NCBI GenBank assembly: GCA_965116345.1
Contig: OZ220680.1
Location: 3,720,001 to 3,784,000, forward strand
Direction: 5' to 3'
DNA length: 64,000 nucleotides
Origin: VXYL01 sp965116345
GTDB taxonomy: Bacteria > Pseudomonadota > Gammaproteobacteria > Pseudomonadales > Azotimanducaceae
Position numbers and translations under genes: made by a program. Below are positions 42,008-52,581 of this stretch, piece by piece (position 1 is the first letter of the stretch; the number at the start of each line of letters is the position of its first letter). The notes under the pieces were generated by a model, which ran no database searches, was not told the origin of the DNA, and saw only the letters and a program-made list of their open reading frames with translations.

Positions 42008-43414
42008 ATGAATGTGCTCTTCGTGTTCTCGGATCAGCAGCGCTACACCGCGGTCGGCGCCAACGGCAATCCCGTGGTGCGGACCCCCAACCTCGACCGA
42101 ATGGCGGCCGAGGGCATGGTCTGCGACAACATGTTCTCCAACCACCCGTTGTGCTCGCCGTTCCGGGCGATCCTGCTGACCGGTCGATACGGCTGGAAGA
42201 ACGGCGTGATCTGCAACGAGTACGAGCCGTTTCGCGACATTCCGACCTTGCCCGGCACCCTCCGGTCGGCGGGCTATCACACCGGCCACATCGGCATCTG
42301 GCACCTCGGCGTCGGTCCCTATCCCGCGGAGAACCGCTATGGACTGGACTACCTGGCGGCGGCGGAGGGGGTCGGCGGCAACTACTACGACCAACGCTAC
42401 TACGAGAACGAGAGCGGGCCCACGCGCCACGCGGGCTGGACACCGGTGGTGGAGACCGACCTCGCCATCCGCTTCCTGGAGTCGCACAAGGCGGAGCGGG
42501 AAAACGATCCGTTCGCGCTCTTCGTGTCGTGGCGTCCACCTCACTGGCCGTACCCGCAGTACCCCGACGAATACGGGGGCTACGATCCGGCCGACGTCGA
42601 CCTGCCGGGGAACGTGCCCCCGCAGATGGCGGACTTCGCGAGACGCGAGATCGCCGACTACTACGGCTGCTGTACCGGCCTCGATGCGCAGATGGGGAGA
42701 TTGTTGGACGCGCTCGAGGGCATGGATCTCGCCGACGACACCATCGTCTGCTACTCCTCCGACCATGGCGACCATCTGTCGAGTCACGGCTACGGCAAGC
42801 CCAGGGACTCCTGGATGCACCCTTCCATGAGGGCCTCCAAGGCCACCGCCTACGACGAGTCCGCGCACATTCCATTGCTTGTTCGATGGCCCGGGGCCAC
42901 ACCGCCCGGGTCCCGCTGCGCGGACTTCATCGGTGCCATCGATCTCGTGCCGAGCCTCTTGGGTGCTTGCGGCGTGCCGCTGCCCGAGGGTCTGCAGGGC
43001 AGGGACGTTTCCCGGCTCTGGCGTGGCGAGTCCCCGCCGGCGGACACCGAACGCACCCCGGGTGCCAGCGACTCCGTGTACCTGATGAATATGGCCAACG
43101 GCTGGCCGAATCGCCCGTCATGGGTCGGCCGCTGGCGGGGCGTGCGCACCGAGCGGTACACGTACGCCCGCTGGTTCCACCACGAACGCGAATCCTGGCT
43201 GTTCGATCGGCAGGAGGATCCGCTGGAGATGCGCAACATCGCTGCCGCGGCCGAGGCGCGGCCCGTCGTCGAGGAGATGGAGACCCGCCTGCACCGCTGG
43301 ATGGAAGGCACGGGCGATCCATTCGAATACGGCAAGCGCGGACCCCGAGGCTTCCTCGACGTCGGTCAACGCTGGGCCAACCCCGCGTACTACAAGAACT
43401 GGGGCGTGGCGTGA
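42008..43414 (+). CDS. sulfatase
   Basis: Type I sulfatase, 468 aa, start ATG 42008 preceded by GAGGAACAG. Metal ligands near the N-terminus (FVFSDQQRY), formylglycine motif C49-S-P-F-R53 followed by LLTGR, HIGIWHLG with a conserved His, and YSSDHGDHLSSHGYG as the second metal-binding block. Phe in the motif's fourth position is less common than Ser or Ala but fits CxPxR. No signal peptide, so it is probably cytoplasmic, acting on an imported sulfate ester. A modifying FGE/anSME gene is not in the window. Confidence 0.92.
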   Translation: MNVLFVFSDQQRYTAVGANGNPVVRTPNLDRMAAEGMVCDNMFSNHPLCSPFRAILLTGRYGWKNGVICNEYEPFRDIPTLPGTLRSAGYHTGHIGIWHLGVGPYPAENRYGLDYLAAAEGVGGNYYDQRYYENESGPTRHAGWTPVVETDLAIRFLESHKAERENDPFALFVSWRPPHWPYPQYPDEYGGYDPADVDLPGNVPPQMADFARREIADYYGCCTGLDAQMGRLLDALEGMDLADDTIVCYSSDHGDHLSSHGYGKPRDSWMHPSMRASKATAYDESAHIPLLVRWPGATPPGSRCADFIGAIDLVPSLLGACGVPLPEGLQGRDVSRLWRGESPPADTERTPGASDSVYLMNMANGWPNRPSWVGRWRGVRTERYTYARWFHHERESWLFDRQEDPLEMRNIAAAAEARPVVEEMETRLHRWMEGTGDPFEYGKRGPRGFLDVGQRWANPAYYKNWGVA

Positions 43415-43529
43415 TGAGCGTGTATCGGGCGGGCGGCTATCCCCGACGCCGCCGATCAAGGCAAGATACGCCTCTATCCAGCGAACGAGGGAATATCGGG
43501 TGGATCGGCAGGTGCATCAGGTGAATGAG

Positions 43530-44561
43530 ATGAGAGTAGCGTTGCAGGGCCGCGCCCAAGGGCGACAGAGAGAACTCTACGAGGCCGCGGGGATCGAGTT
43601 CTGGGAAGGCGGTTGCCGGGATGAAGACGGCCTGATCGAACTCATCGGCGATGCCGATGGTGCCCAGGTGGGTATCTGGCCGCTGACCTCCCGGCGGGTT
43701 CTTGAAGCGTGCCCCAATCTGAAGGCGGTCAGCCGTTTCGGCGTCGGCGTGGATTCCATCGACCTCGAGGCCGCCACCGAACTCGGCGTGATGGTGTGCA
43801 ACGTGCCGGGCTCGAACACCACGGAGGTCGCCGACCACGCGATGTCCCTCATGCTGTTGCTGACGCGGCGCCTCTACGATGCCATCACCATGACGCGGGC
43901 GGGCGATTGGGCGGACAATCCCCGGACCATGGGGTCGTTCACGCCGTCCATGCGCCGGCTGTCCGGTCAGACCATCGGCATCGTCGGCTTCGGCAACATC
44001 GGCCGCGCGTTCGCCATGCGTGCGCGGGCATTCGGAGTCAGCCGTATTCTCGCCCACGATCCGTATGTCAGGCAGCTTGCCGGCGACCTTTACGGCGTGC
44101 AGATGGTGGACTTCGAGACGCTGACCGCCCAGGCGGACTGCATCACCATCCACTGCGCGGCAACGGACGAGTCGCGCTACCTGTTCGACGCCGAGACGTT
44201 CAAGCGCATGAAGTCCACGGCGTTGCTGGTGAACACCGCCCGCGGGCCCATCGTCAACGAGGAAGCGCTTGCCGACGCCCTGGAGGGTGGCGAGATCGAA
44301 GCCGCCGCCCTCGATGTCACGGAAGTCGAACCGCTGCCTTCGGACAGCCGGTTGCTGCGCCTGCCCAATTGCTACATAACGCCGCATGTCGCCGCGGTGT
44401 CTGCGGTGTTTGTTGCGGAAACGGCGGTCATGCAGGCCGAGAACATCATCTTCGTGCTGGCCGGTGGACGACCCCACGGCTTGGCGAATCCCGACGTGAT
44501 CCAGACGATCGCCATCATGCGGCACACGGACCCGGGCCGCTGGGCGGGCGTGCCGGGCTGA
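43530..44561 (+). CDS. D-2-hydroxyacid dehydrogenase (phosphoglycerate-dehydrogenase-like)
   Basis: 343 aa from ATG 43530; GTG 43521 and ATG 43500 are upstream alternatives. NAD-dependent oxidoreductase family: Rossmann motif GIVGFGNIGRAF, the Arg in NTARGPIV, Glu in DVTEVEPLP and His in TPHVAAVS form the usual catalytic triad. Most similar in layout to SerA-like enzymes without an ACT domain. It follows the sulfatase at 42008 and may act on a product of that pathway, but the substrate is unknown. Confidence 0.88.
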   Translation: MRVALQGRAQGRQRELYEAAGIEFWEGGCRDEDGLIELIGDADGAQVGIWPLTSRRVLEACPNLKAVSRFGVGVDSIDLEAATELGVMVCNVPGSNTTEVADHAMSLMLLLTRRLYDAITMTRAGDWADNPRTMGSFTPSMRRLSGQTIGIVGFGNIGRAFAMRARAFGVSRILAHDPYVRQLAGDLYGVQMVDFETLTAQADCITIHCAATDESRYLFDAETFKRMKSTALLVNTARGPIVNEEALADALEGGEIEAAALDVTEVEPLPSDSRLLRLPNCYITPHVAAVSAVFVAETAVMQAENIIFVLAGGRPHGLANPDVIQTIAIMRHTDPGRWAGVPG

Positions 44562-44580
44562 GGGGCCAGGCGCGACTCCG

Positions 44581-46035
44581 ATGCGGCCAAGCGCTACACG
44601 GCGATATCTGGCCGTTCTCGGCGCATGCGTCTGGCTCGGGTCGGGTGCCGCGCAAGACGACTTCCGCGTTGAGGATGCAGCCCCTGCAACGGACGTCTCC
44701 ATCGACCGGGTGCGAGAGCTGGCGGAGGGTGGCAATCCGGCGGCGCAGTTCGCGTTAGGACGGATCTACCTCACGGGCGGCGGCGTTGCCGCGGATACGA
44801 CCAAGGCGCGCGAGTGGTTTCTTGCCGCTGCGGACCAGGGCATGGCGGATGCCCAGCATCTCTTGGGGGCCATGTACGACTACGGGGAGGGTGTCGAGGA
44901 AGACTCGGGCGAGGCGGCGCGGTGGTATCGGTTGGCAGCGGACCAGGGCCTCGGGAACGCCCAGTTCGCCTTGGGAAACCTCTATCGGGATGGCCGAGGC
45001 GTGCCTCGGGACGACGCGACGGCTATCGACCTGTTCCGCCGCGCGGCCCAACAGGGCGTCGCCGCCGCCCAGGTTGAACTGGGGCTCCACTACCAGATAC
45101 CGGGGCCAGAGCAGGACCACGCACAGGCGGTGACGTGGTTCCGCGCCGCTGCCCACCAGGGCATGGACCTGGGGCAATTCAACCTCGGACTGGCCTACGC
45201 CGCGGGTCGCGGCGTAGGCAACGACGATGCCGAGGCTGCACATTGGTATCGACTTGCCGCCAAACAGGGGGTGGCCCCCGCGCAGATCAACCTCGGGATG
45301 ATGTACGAGACAGGTCGGGGCGTGCCCGAGGATCTCGCCGAGGCGACGAGGTGGTACCGGCTGGCCGCCGAGCAGGGTGACCCTATTGCCCAGTACAACC
45401 TCGCCTTGATGGTGGGCTTCGGCCGAGGCGTCCCGCGCGACGTGGCGGAGGCGAGGAAGTGGTACACGTTGGCGGCCGAACAGGGTCACGCGGACGCCCA
45501 GAACAACCTCGGCTCGTTCTACGCCGTCGGCGTCGGTGTGGAACCGGACTATGTCGAGGCCTTGAAGTGGTATCGCTTGGCCGCGGAACAGGGCAATCCC
45601 CGGGCGATCCACGGTATGGGCTACCTGCATCGGACGGGTCGGGGGGTGGCGAAGGACCATGTGGAGGCGGTCAAGTGGTATCGCAGGTCGGCCGAGCTCG
45701 GCTTCGATCGGGCGCAGCTCTGGCTTGGCCTGATGTTCGAATACGGCCAGGGGGTTTCCCAGGACTACGGCGAAGCGTCCAGGTGGTATCGGCTGGCCGC
45801 CGATCAGGGCAATGCCACGGCCCAGCACAATCTGGGCCGCCTGTATGCGGACGGCAAGGGCGTGCCCCGGGACGCGGCGGAAGCCTACAAGTGGTTCGCG
45901 CTCACCGTCTCGCGCGTGGACGAGGAACTGCGTGACGAGGCGATCGACATGCGCGACAAGACGGCGGCGGAGATGAGCCCCGAACAAGTTGCCGAAGGCC
46001 TGCGCCGCGCCCGGGCGTGGGAACGGGAACGGTGA
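44581..46035 (+). CDS. exported Sel1-repeat protein
   Basis: 484 aa with a signal peptide (RRYLAVLGACVWLGSGAAQ). About eleven consecutive Sel1 repeats of 36 residues cover residues 45-450; unit pattern AA.WYRLAAEQG.A.AQ..LG.MY..GRGVP.D. A C-terminal helical cap ends in RARAWERER. Sel1 proteins are alpha-solenoid scaffolds or adaptors. A 19-base gap separates it from the dehydrogenase; the exported ADP-ribosylglycohydrolase follows 75 bases later. Confidence 0.9.
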   Translation: MRPSATRRYLAVLGACVWLGSGAAQDDFRVEDAAPATDVSIDRVRELAEGGNPAAQFALGRIYLTGGGVAADTTKAREWFLAAADQGMADAQHLLGAMYDYGEGVEEDSGEAARWYRLAADQGLGNAQFALGNLYRDGRGVPRDDATAIDLFRRAAQQGVAAAQVELGLHYQIPGPEQDHAQAVTWFRAAAHQGMDLGQFNLGLAYAAGRGVGNDDAEAAHWYRLAAKQGVAPAQINLGMMYETGRGVPEDLAEATRWYRLAAEQGDPIAQYNLALMVGFGRGVPRDVAEARKWYTLAAEQGHADAQNNLGSFYAVGVGVEPDYVEALKWYRLAAEQGNPRAIHGMGYLHRTGRGVAKDHVEAVKWYRRSAELGFDRAQLWLGLMFEYGQGVSQDYGEASRWYRLAADQGNATAQHNLGRLYADGKGVPRDAAEAYKWFALTVSRVDEELRDEAIDMRDKTAAEMSPEQVAEGLRRARAWERER

Positions 46036-46110
46036 CCTCGACTGGCCCCTGCATTGCGGGCCGCAGGAGCGGTGGACATAATGCCTGACGGATTTTGCGG
46101 CGACAGGGAC

Positions 46111-47421
46111 ATGAACGTGCGACGAATCTTCTTTGCCTTGGTGGTCGCGACGCTCCTGGGATCAACGGCGTCCCGGGCAAACGAATTGACGATTCCCCGA
46201 TCGGAATACTTGGAAAAGCTGCAGGGCTTCTGGTTGGGCCAGTGCATCGCCAATTGGACGGGCATCATCACCGAGATGCACAAGATCGGCGGCGAAGGGG
46301 ACCGGGGGGTCTTCTACACCCGCGAGGATTGGGGAACGACCGTTGGAAACGCGCGCTGGGGTGCCAAGGGTCGGCCAAAGACAATCGACTGGGTTCGTCG
46401 CGGGCCGGATGAAATCTGGGGCGCCGACGACGACACGGACATCGAGTACATGTACCAGTACCTGCTCTCGAAGCACGAGACGGCCCGGTTGACCGGCGAG
46501 CAGATCCGGGACGGCTGGATCACGCACATCCACGACGAGAACAATTCGCCGATCAAGAACGCCCGGGGTCGGGGAGAGAATTTCCTCTGGGTCTCCAATC
46601 AGCGCGCGCACGACTTGATGCTCGAAGGCGTGGTTCCGCCGGCGACCAGCGATCCCGCCAACAACGAATTCCACGAGATGATCGATGCTCAACTGACGAC
46701 CGAGATATTCGGCCTCTATGCCCCGGGTCGACCGGACATCGGGCTTGAGATCGCCGACCTGCCGATCCGCACGACCGCGGGTGGCGAAGCGGCCCTCGCA
46801 TCGCAGTTCTACGTGGTCATGCACAGCCTTGCGATCGCCGCGATCCCGGCCGACTCCATGAAGTCGCAGGTCCAGTGGATGGCCGCGCAGGCGAGAGCCC
46901 ATCTGCCGGATGAGTCAACCACCGCGAAGATGTACGACTTCGTCAAGAGTCGCTATGACGCCGGGGTACCTTGGGAGCAGGCGCGGGACGATGTGTACAC
47001 GCGTTATCAGGTGGAACAGCAGGACGGCTACGACGTGGCCCCGCGCAATCCCGTCGCGTCGGGCATCAATTTCGCCGCGAGCATGGTCAGCCTGTTCTAC
47101 GGTGAAGGCGACTATCAGGAAACCGTCAAGATCGCCGTGCTTGCGGGTTGGGATTCGGACAACCCGGCAGCAACATGGGGGGGCCTGTTGGGTTTCATGA
47201 TCGGCAAGCAGGGAATCGAAGAGGCATTCGGCCAGCAGTTTTCGGCGAGGTACAACATCCATCGCACCCGAACAGGATTTCCCGTGCCCGACGGCGTCGA
47301 CAACTTTCCTGACATGGCTGCCGCGGGCGTGGAAATCGTCAACCGTGTCGTCATGGACGAGATCGGCGGGCAGGTGCGTGACGATCAGTGGATGATTCCA
47401 CTGGTTGATGAAACACAATAG
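46111..47421 (+). CDS. exported ADP-ribosylglycohydrolase family protein
   Basis: 436 aa from ATG 46111, which opens a signal peptide (MNVRRIFFALVVATLLGSTASRA). The ADP-ribosylglycohydrolase domain shows GFWLGQCIANWTG at its start, the metal motif ADDDTDIEYMY around residue 110, and AGWDSDNPAATWGGLLGFMIG near the C-terminus with the second Asp pair. It is larger than DraG (about 300 aa) and belongs to the longer, exported branch. A ribose-type ABC importer begins 18 bases downstream on the same strand, suggesting that it frees a sugar or nucleoside unit outside the cytoplasm for uptake. That link is inference. Confidence 0.85.
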   Translation: MNVRRIFFALVVATLLGSTASRANELTIPRSEYLEKLQGFWLGQCIANWTGIITEMHKIGGEGDRGVFYTREDWGTTVGNARWGAKGRPKTIDWVRRGPDEIWGADDDTDIEYMYQYLLSKHETARLTGEQIRDGWITHIHDENNSPIKNARGRGENFLWVSNQRAHDLMLEGVVPPATSDPANNEFHEMIDAQLTTEIFGLYAPGRPDIGLEIADLPIRTTAGGEAALASQFYVVMHSLAIAAIPADSMKSQVQWMAAQARAHLPDESTTAKMYDFVKSRYDAGVPWEQARDDVYTRYQVEQQDGYDVAPRNPVASGINFAASMVSLFYGEGDYQETVKIAVLAGWDSDNPAATWGGLLGFMIGKQGIEEAFGQQFSARYNIHRTRTGFPVPDGVDNFPDMAAAGVEIVNRVVMDEIGGQVRDDQWMIPLVDETQ

Positions 47422-47439
47422 CCCCGGAGGGAGGAACCC

Positions 47440-48429
<990 letters not shown>

Positions 48430-48432
48430 GGC

Positions 48433-49995
48433 ATGAGCAGGGACGGGGCCCCGGACCCGAGGATCGTCGCCAGCGGAATCTGCAAGTCCTTCGCCAACCC
48501 CGTGCTGCAGGATGTCGACCTGGCCATTCCGGCCGGCAGCATCCATGGGTTGGTCGGTGAGAACGGCGCTGGCAAGTCGACGCTGGCGAAGATCATTGTC
48601 GGTCTCGAGCGTGCGGACTCCGGATCGCTGCTTCTGCACGGTCAACCCTACCGGCCAATCAACGCAGCGGACTCGAAGAGCGCCGGCATCGCCATCTGTA
48701 CGCAGGAACTGAGTCTCGTCGACGACCTGTCCATCGCCGAGAACATCCTGCTGCACACCTCACCGAGGGGCTTGTCCCGCATCAGGCGCAAGTCCGCGGA
48801 CGACGATGCAGCGAAACTGCTCGATGTGGTCGGACTCGAACAGGCCGAGCCGCGCACCCGCGTCGGCGCCCTGAGCCTCGCCGAGAAGCAGTTGGTCGAG
48901 ATTGCCAAGACCCTGGCCGTCGACGCGAAAGTGCTGGTGTTGGACGAACCCACCTCCGCCTTGACCGCACCGCAATCGGAAAGACTCCACGCGATTCTCC
49001 GGGGAAAGGCGAACGACGGCGTCACCGTGATCTACATCTCCCACCGCCTGGCAGATGTGCTGAACATCTGCGACCACGTCTCGGTGTTGCGGGACGGCAA
49101 GCTCCGGTTGATGCGGGAAAGCGGCGCGTTGAGCGAAAAGACGCTGATCCGGGAAATGGCAGGCGCGGATGCGGACTTCGATGTGGGTTTGCGAGCCAAC
49201 GAGCGTTCCGCGCCGCCACACCTCTCGGTCGAGAATCTCAGAACGTCCGAACTGCCGCATGCCATCAGCTTCGACTGCCGACGCGGCGAGATCCTCGGCA
49301 TCGCGGGACTCGCCGGCTCCGGCCGAACGGAACTGCTGAACGCGGTATATGGCCTGGACAAACGCCTGGACGGGTCCGTCAAGGTTCACCTGGATGGCAG
49401 GACCACGGAGGCGCGAAATCCCAGGCAAGCCATCGAATGCGGCATCGGCCTCGTCGCGGAGGACCGCTCGAGAGATGGCGTCTTCGGCGACCAGACTGTC
49501 GCGTTCAATGTGACCGTGGCTGGACTCGGCCGAATTGCGGATCGAACCGGGAGGTTGGTTCGTGCGAAGGAAGCGAGCGCGGTGCTTCAGTTGATCCAGG
49601 CGTTGCGGGTGATGAGCAACGGCGTCGACCAGAAGATGCGCGAACTCAGCGGCGGAAACCAGCAGAAGTTGATGTTGGCCCGGTGGCTGCACTGTGGATC
49701 GCGGCTGTTGCTCCTGGATGAACCGACCCGGGGTGTCGATGTCGGCGCGAAACTCGCGATCCACGAGGAACTCGTCCGCCTGCGTGACTCGGGCGTTTCG
49801 GTCGTGGCCGTGTCCAGCGAACTGGAGGAGCTGCAGAGCCTATGCGACAGAATCCTCGTCTTGTCGAACAGGAAACTGGTCGCGGAGTTTCACCGGGGCG
49901 ATTGGAGTCAGCAGCGGATCCTCGCGGCGGCCTTCAGCGGTTATTCCCGGCACTCCCTGAAAGAGCCACACCCAAACGCCCCGACGGCCAACTGA
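48433..49995 (+). CDS. sugar ABC transporter ATPase (RbsA-like, two nucleotide-binding domains)
   Basis: 520 aa. Domain 1 has Walker A GENGAGKST (residues 42-50), signature LSLAEKQ and Walker B VLVLDEPTSAL. Domain 2 has the modified P-loop GLAGSGRTELLN, signature LSGGNQQK and LLLLDEPTRGVD, as in RbsA/MglA/XylG. The degenerate second P-loop is normal for the family. Starts 3 bases after the binding-protein gene. Confidence 0.94.
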   Translation: MSRDGAPDPRIVASGICKSFANPVLQDVDLAIPAGSIHGLVGENGAGKSTLAKIIVGLERADSGSLLLHGQPYRPINAADSKSAGIAICTQELSLVDDLSIAENILLHTSPRGLSRIRRKSADDDAAKLLDVVGLEQAEPRTRVGALSLAEKQLVEIAKTLAVDAKVLVLDEPTSALTAPQSERLHAILRGKANDGVTVIYISHRLADVLNICDHVSVLRDGKLRLMRESGALSEKTLIREMAGADADFDVGLRANERSAPPHLSVENLRTSELPHAISFDCRRGEILGIAGLAGSGRTELLNAVYGLDKRLDGSVKVHLDGRTTEARNPRQAIECGIGLVAEDRSRDGVFGDQTVAFNVTVAGLGRIADRTGRLVRAKEASAVLQLIQALRVMSNGVDQKMRELSGGNQQKLMLARWLHCGSRLLLLDEPTRGVDVGAKLAIHEELVRLRDSGVSVVAVSSELEELQSLCDRILVLSNRKLVAEFHRGDWSQQRILAAAFSGYSRHSLKEPHPNAPTAN

Positions 49996-50018
49996 CACTC
50001 GAACGGAGACGGCAAGCT

Positions 50019-50966
50019 GTGACTGGAACCGGCGCCCGGGCTCTTCGCATTCTCGAAGAGAATCTCATCTTCGTTTCGTTGCTGGCCATCGTGGTTTTCT
50101 TTGGCCTGATCTCGGACAGCTTCCTTTCGCTGACGACACTGTCGACGTTGTTCAACCAGCTGCCGGCCCTCACCGTCGTGTCGATCGGCATGACGCTCGT
50201 GCTGATCAGTGGCGGAATCGACCTGTCCGTGGGGTCCGTTCTTGCTCTCAGCGCCGGCGTGATCGGTGCGGGGATGTCGTTGTTCGGTCTGCCGCTACCG
50301 GTTGCGGCCTGCCTCGGTATTCTGACGGGTGCTTTGGCGGGACTCGCCAACGGCTGGCTGGGCGCCTACCTGCGACTGCCGATATTCATCGTCACCCTGG
50401 GGATGCTGGAGGTCGCGAGGGGCTTGGCCTACGTCGTCACCGATTCCCAGACGGTGTACATCGGCGCGGCGGTTCAGACGTTCGCACTGCCCATGGGCGG
50501 CAGCGGCGTTTCCGCGTCCATCCTCATGGCGTTGCTGCTTGTGGTCGCCTTCGAGTTCCTCCTGAGATCGACGATCTTCGGCCGGCAGATCGTCGCCGTT
50601 GGCAGCAACGAGAGTGCGGCGGCGGTCTCGGGAATCGACCCGAGGCGCGTCAGGTGCACCGTGTTGGTCGTCTCCGGTCTGCTTGCCGGCCTGGGCGGTC
50701 TCATGAACTCCGCCTACCTGGGTTCCGCGGATCCCAACGCCGGCGTCGGCCTGGAACTCTCGGCGATCGCGGCCGCGGTGATCGGCGGCACCAGTCTCAT
50801 GGGCGGGCGGGGATCGGTCATCGGCGCGTTCGTGGGCGTCCTGATCGTCTCGGTGCTGCAGATCGGCCTCGCGCAGATCGGCATCACGGAACCGACGAAA
50901 CGGGTCATCACGGGCGCGGTGATCATCCTGGCGGTCATTCTCGACCGCTGGCGGGCCAAACCGTAG
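50019..50966 (+). CDS. sugar ABC transporter permease (RbsC-like)
   Basis: 315 aa. GTG 50019 has CGGAGA upstream (50003-50009). Eight to ten hydrophobic helices; family blocks ISGGIDLSVGSVLALSAG (about 65-82), NGWLGAYLRLPIFIVTLG and the EAA-like segment GIDPRRVRCTVLVVSGLLAGLGG. With the binding protein and ATPase this makes a full CUT2-class importer for a pentose-like sugar. Upstream in-frame codons lie inside the ATPase gene and are excluded. Confidence 0.92.
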   Translation: MTGTGARALRILEENLIFVSLLAIVVFFGLISDSFLSLTTLSTLFNQLPALTVVSIGMTLVLISGGIDLSVGSVLALSAGVIGAGMSLFGLPLPVAACLGILTGALAGLANGWLGAYLRLPIFIVTLGMLEVARGLAYVVTDSQTVYIGAAVQTFALPMGGSGVSASILMALLLVVAFEFLLRSTIFGRQIVAVGSNESAAAVSGIDPRRVRCTVLVVSGLLAGLGGLMNSAYLGSADPNAGVGLELSAIAAAVIGGTSLMGGRGSVIGAFVGVLIVSVLQIGLAQIGITEPTKRVITGAVIILAVILDRWRAKP

Positions 50967-51014
50967 TCGAGCGACTGGGCGACGGCGTGTCCAGGTCGAA
51001 GAGTAATACTCCGA

Positions 51015-51068
51015 GGAGTCGGTGCCGATGACGATGATGTTGGGTGCGTCACCGGTCGCGGCACCCAT
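51015..51068 (-). pseudogene. possible sulfatase N-terminal scrap
   Basis: On the - strand the frame from 51068 reads MGAATGDAPNIIVIGTDS. PNIIVIGTDS is the typical first strand and metal-binding Asp of sulfatases (compare SNIIVFMSD at 32220). The resemblance ends after about 13 residues, so this could be chance. It is listed because two longer sulfatase scraps are certain. Confidence 0.3.
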
Positions 51069-51087
51069 CGCGAAGCGGTCGCGTCTC

Positions 51088-52197
51088 CTACCGCCGGTTT
51101 TTCCAGGCCGGCTCGATGACGCCGAGCTCGATCAAGGAGTTGCCGGTGTCGCGCAGCGTATCGCGAACGTCGTGGGTCTTGAGACCGAGTTCCTCGATCG
51201 CCTTGCGGCACTTCGCGCGCAACCGGGTGTCGGACGGCGGCGGCTTGTAGTCGCCGGCCACGTCGATGTCGGGAAACAGCTCGGCGAGCAGGTCCAGGAG
51301 TTCCGGCATCGTCGGCTCGCCGGACTCGTCCGTGGCCACCATCATGTAGCGGGATCCGTTGCTGGCGACGCTGCTCTCGGCCATCAGCCGTTGCGCTTCG
51401 GCGATGTCGCGCACGTCGATGATGTTCCAGTTCATGCCCTGCTTGGGAAAGTCGGTGTTGCCGGACAGGAACACGCCGATGCGGTGCTGCCACACCGTGT
51501 CGTGCGGCTTGCCCAGCAACGGACCGAGGACATGGCACGGGCAGTGGCTAATCACGTCGATGCCGTGCCTGGCGCCGAATTCGAACCCATAGCGCTCGGC
51601 GTCGACCTTGCCCTTGGCATAGGACGAGCGTTGCACCGACCAGGCCTTCACCACCTCGCCCTCGGCGTTGGTGCGGGTATAGCGTTCGTCGAGGGTCTCG
51701 TAGCTGCCGCCGGCCCAGTCGTCCTCGGTGTATTCGTAGTCCTTAGGCCGGTCCGGCGCGCCCGGGCCCATCACCGCGGCGGTGGAGGAGGTGTACATGA
51801 CTCGGCGGACCGTACCCGCTTTCCTGGCGGATTCCAGCACACCCGCCGTCTGCGTCACGAGGCTTTCGTACATGGATTCCGGACTCGGTCGTCCGTAGGC
51901 CGGGTCGGTGCCGATATCGGCCGCCACGTGGAACACGGCGGCACAGCCGGCGAAGGCCTCGTCGTACGCGCCTTCGCTTGCCTTCATGAGATCGCAGGAG
52001 TGCAGCGAAACCGTACCGGGCCCGGCATCGTGCATGGCCTTGAGGTACGCGGTCTTGTCATCGCGGCTGGCGTCGCGCAGGCAGGCGCGCACGTCGTAGC
52101 CGGCGTTGACCAGGTTCTTGACGGTATGGGATCCAATGAACCCCGAAGCGCCCGTCACGGCGACAGGTCCGTCCTGGGGACCGGAAATGGCAGTCAT
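51088..52197 (-). CDS. NAD(P)-dependent extended SDR (dihydroflavonol-reductase-like)
   Basis: 369 aa from ATG 52197 with AAGGAA six bases upstream. Rossmann motif GASGFIGSH at residues 16-24; catalytic YAKGK in the YxxxK position, with TSSTAAVMG supplying the Ser. Overall pattern matches dihydroflavonol 4-reductase/cinnamyl-CoA-reductase-like extended SDRs. Substrate unknown. Convergent with the ABC importer and isolated on its own strand. Confidence 0.88.
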   Translation of the reverse strand: MTAISGPQDGPVAVTGASGFIGSHTVKNLVNAGYDVRACLRDASRDDKTAYLKAMHDAGPGTVSLHSCDLMKASEGAYDEAFAGCAAVFHVAADIGTDPAYGRPSPESMYESLVTQTAGVLESARKAGTVRRVMYTSSTAAVMGPGAPDRPKDYEYTEDDWAGGSYETLDERYTRTNAEGEVVKAWSVQRSSYAKGKVDAERYGFEFGARHGIDVISHCPCHVLGPLLGKPHDTVWQHRIGVFLSGNTDFPKQGMNWNIIDVRDIAEAQRLMAESSVASNGSRYMMVATDESGEPTMPELLDLLAELFPDIDVAGDYKPPPSDTRLRAKCRKAIEELGLKTHDVRDTLRDTGNSLIELGVIEPAWKNRR

Positions 52198-52581
52198 TTG
52201 ATGTTCCTTAGTTGGTGGGTGTTAGGTGGGTGTTAGCGGAATAGCTGCCCGTTGGCGGTGAGACCGCGGTCTCTTCCTGTGTCTCTCTCTGCCGTCGACG
52301 AGCGATGCTGTGTCGCTGTAGTCGAATCGTCAGGGAGTCTAGATTGCCTGAGTGGCGCTGATGTTCGCACGCAGGTCGCATTTCGAACAACGCTTGGGAT
52401 TGTAGATCAGCCTTTTGTCGCAGGGTGCAGTCCGACCTCGCACTATACCCCGCACCCACATGGGCAACGATGGACCCACGGAACCGTCTGAACCGCATGG
52501 CCATCGACGTCGGGTGCACCCCGGAGCACGGTCAAGTTCACCGGCGACGACACGGACGAGCCCTCGCCGACGATCGAACTT
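52198..52581. other. gap with short tandem duplication and a weak dispersed repeat
   Basis: No intact gene. Close to the SDR start is a perfect tandem duplication of the 11-mer GGTGGGTGTTA (52214-52224 and 52225-52235). Around 52330-52390, on the - strand, is a sequence resembling 29072-29110 (ACCTG.GTG.GAACATCA.C); the match is imperfect. 52492-52581 is open in the frame of the next feature but has no start codon. Confidence 0.6.
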
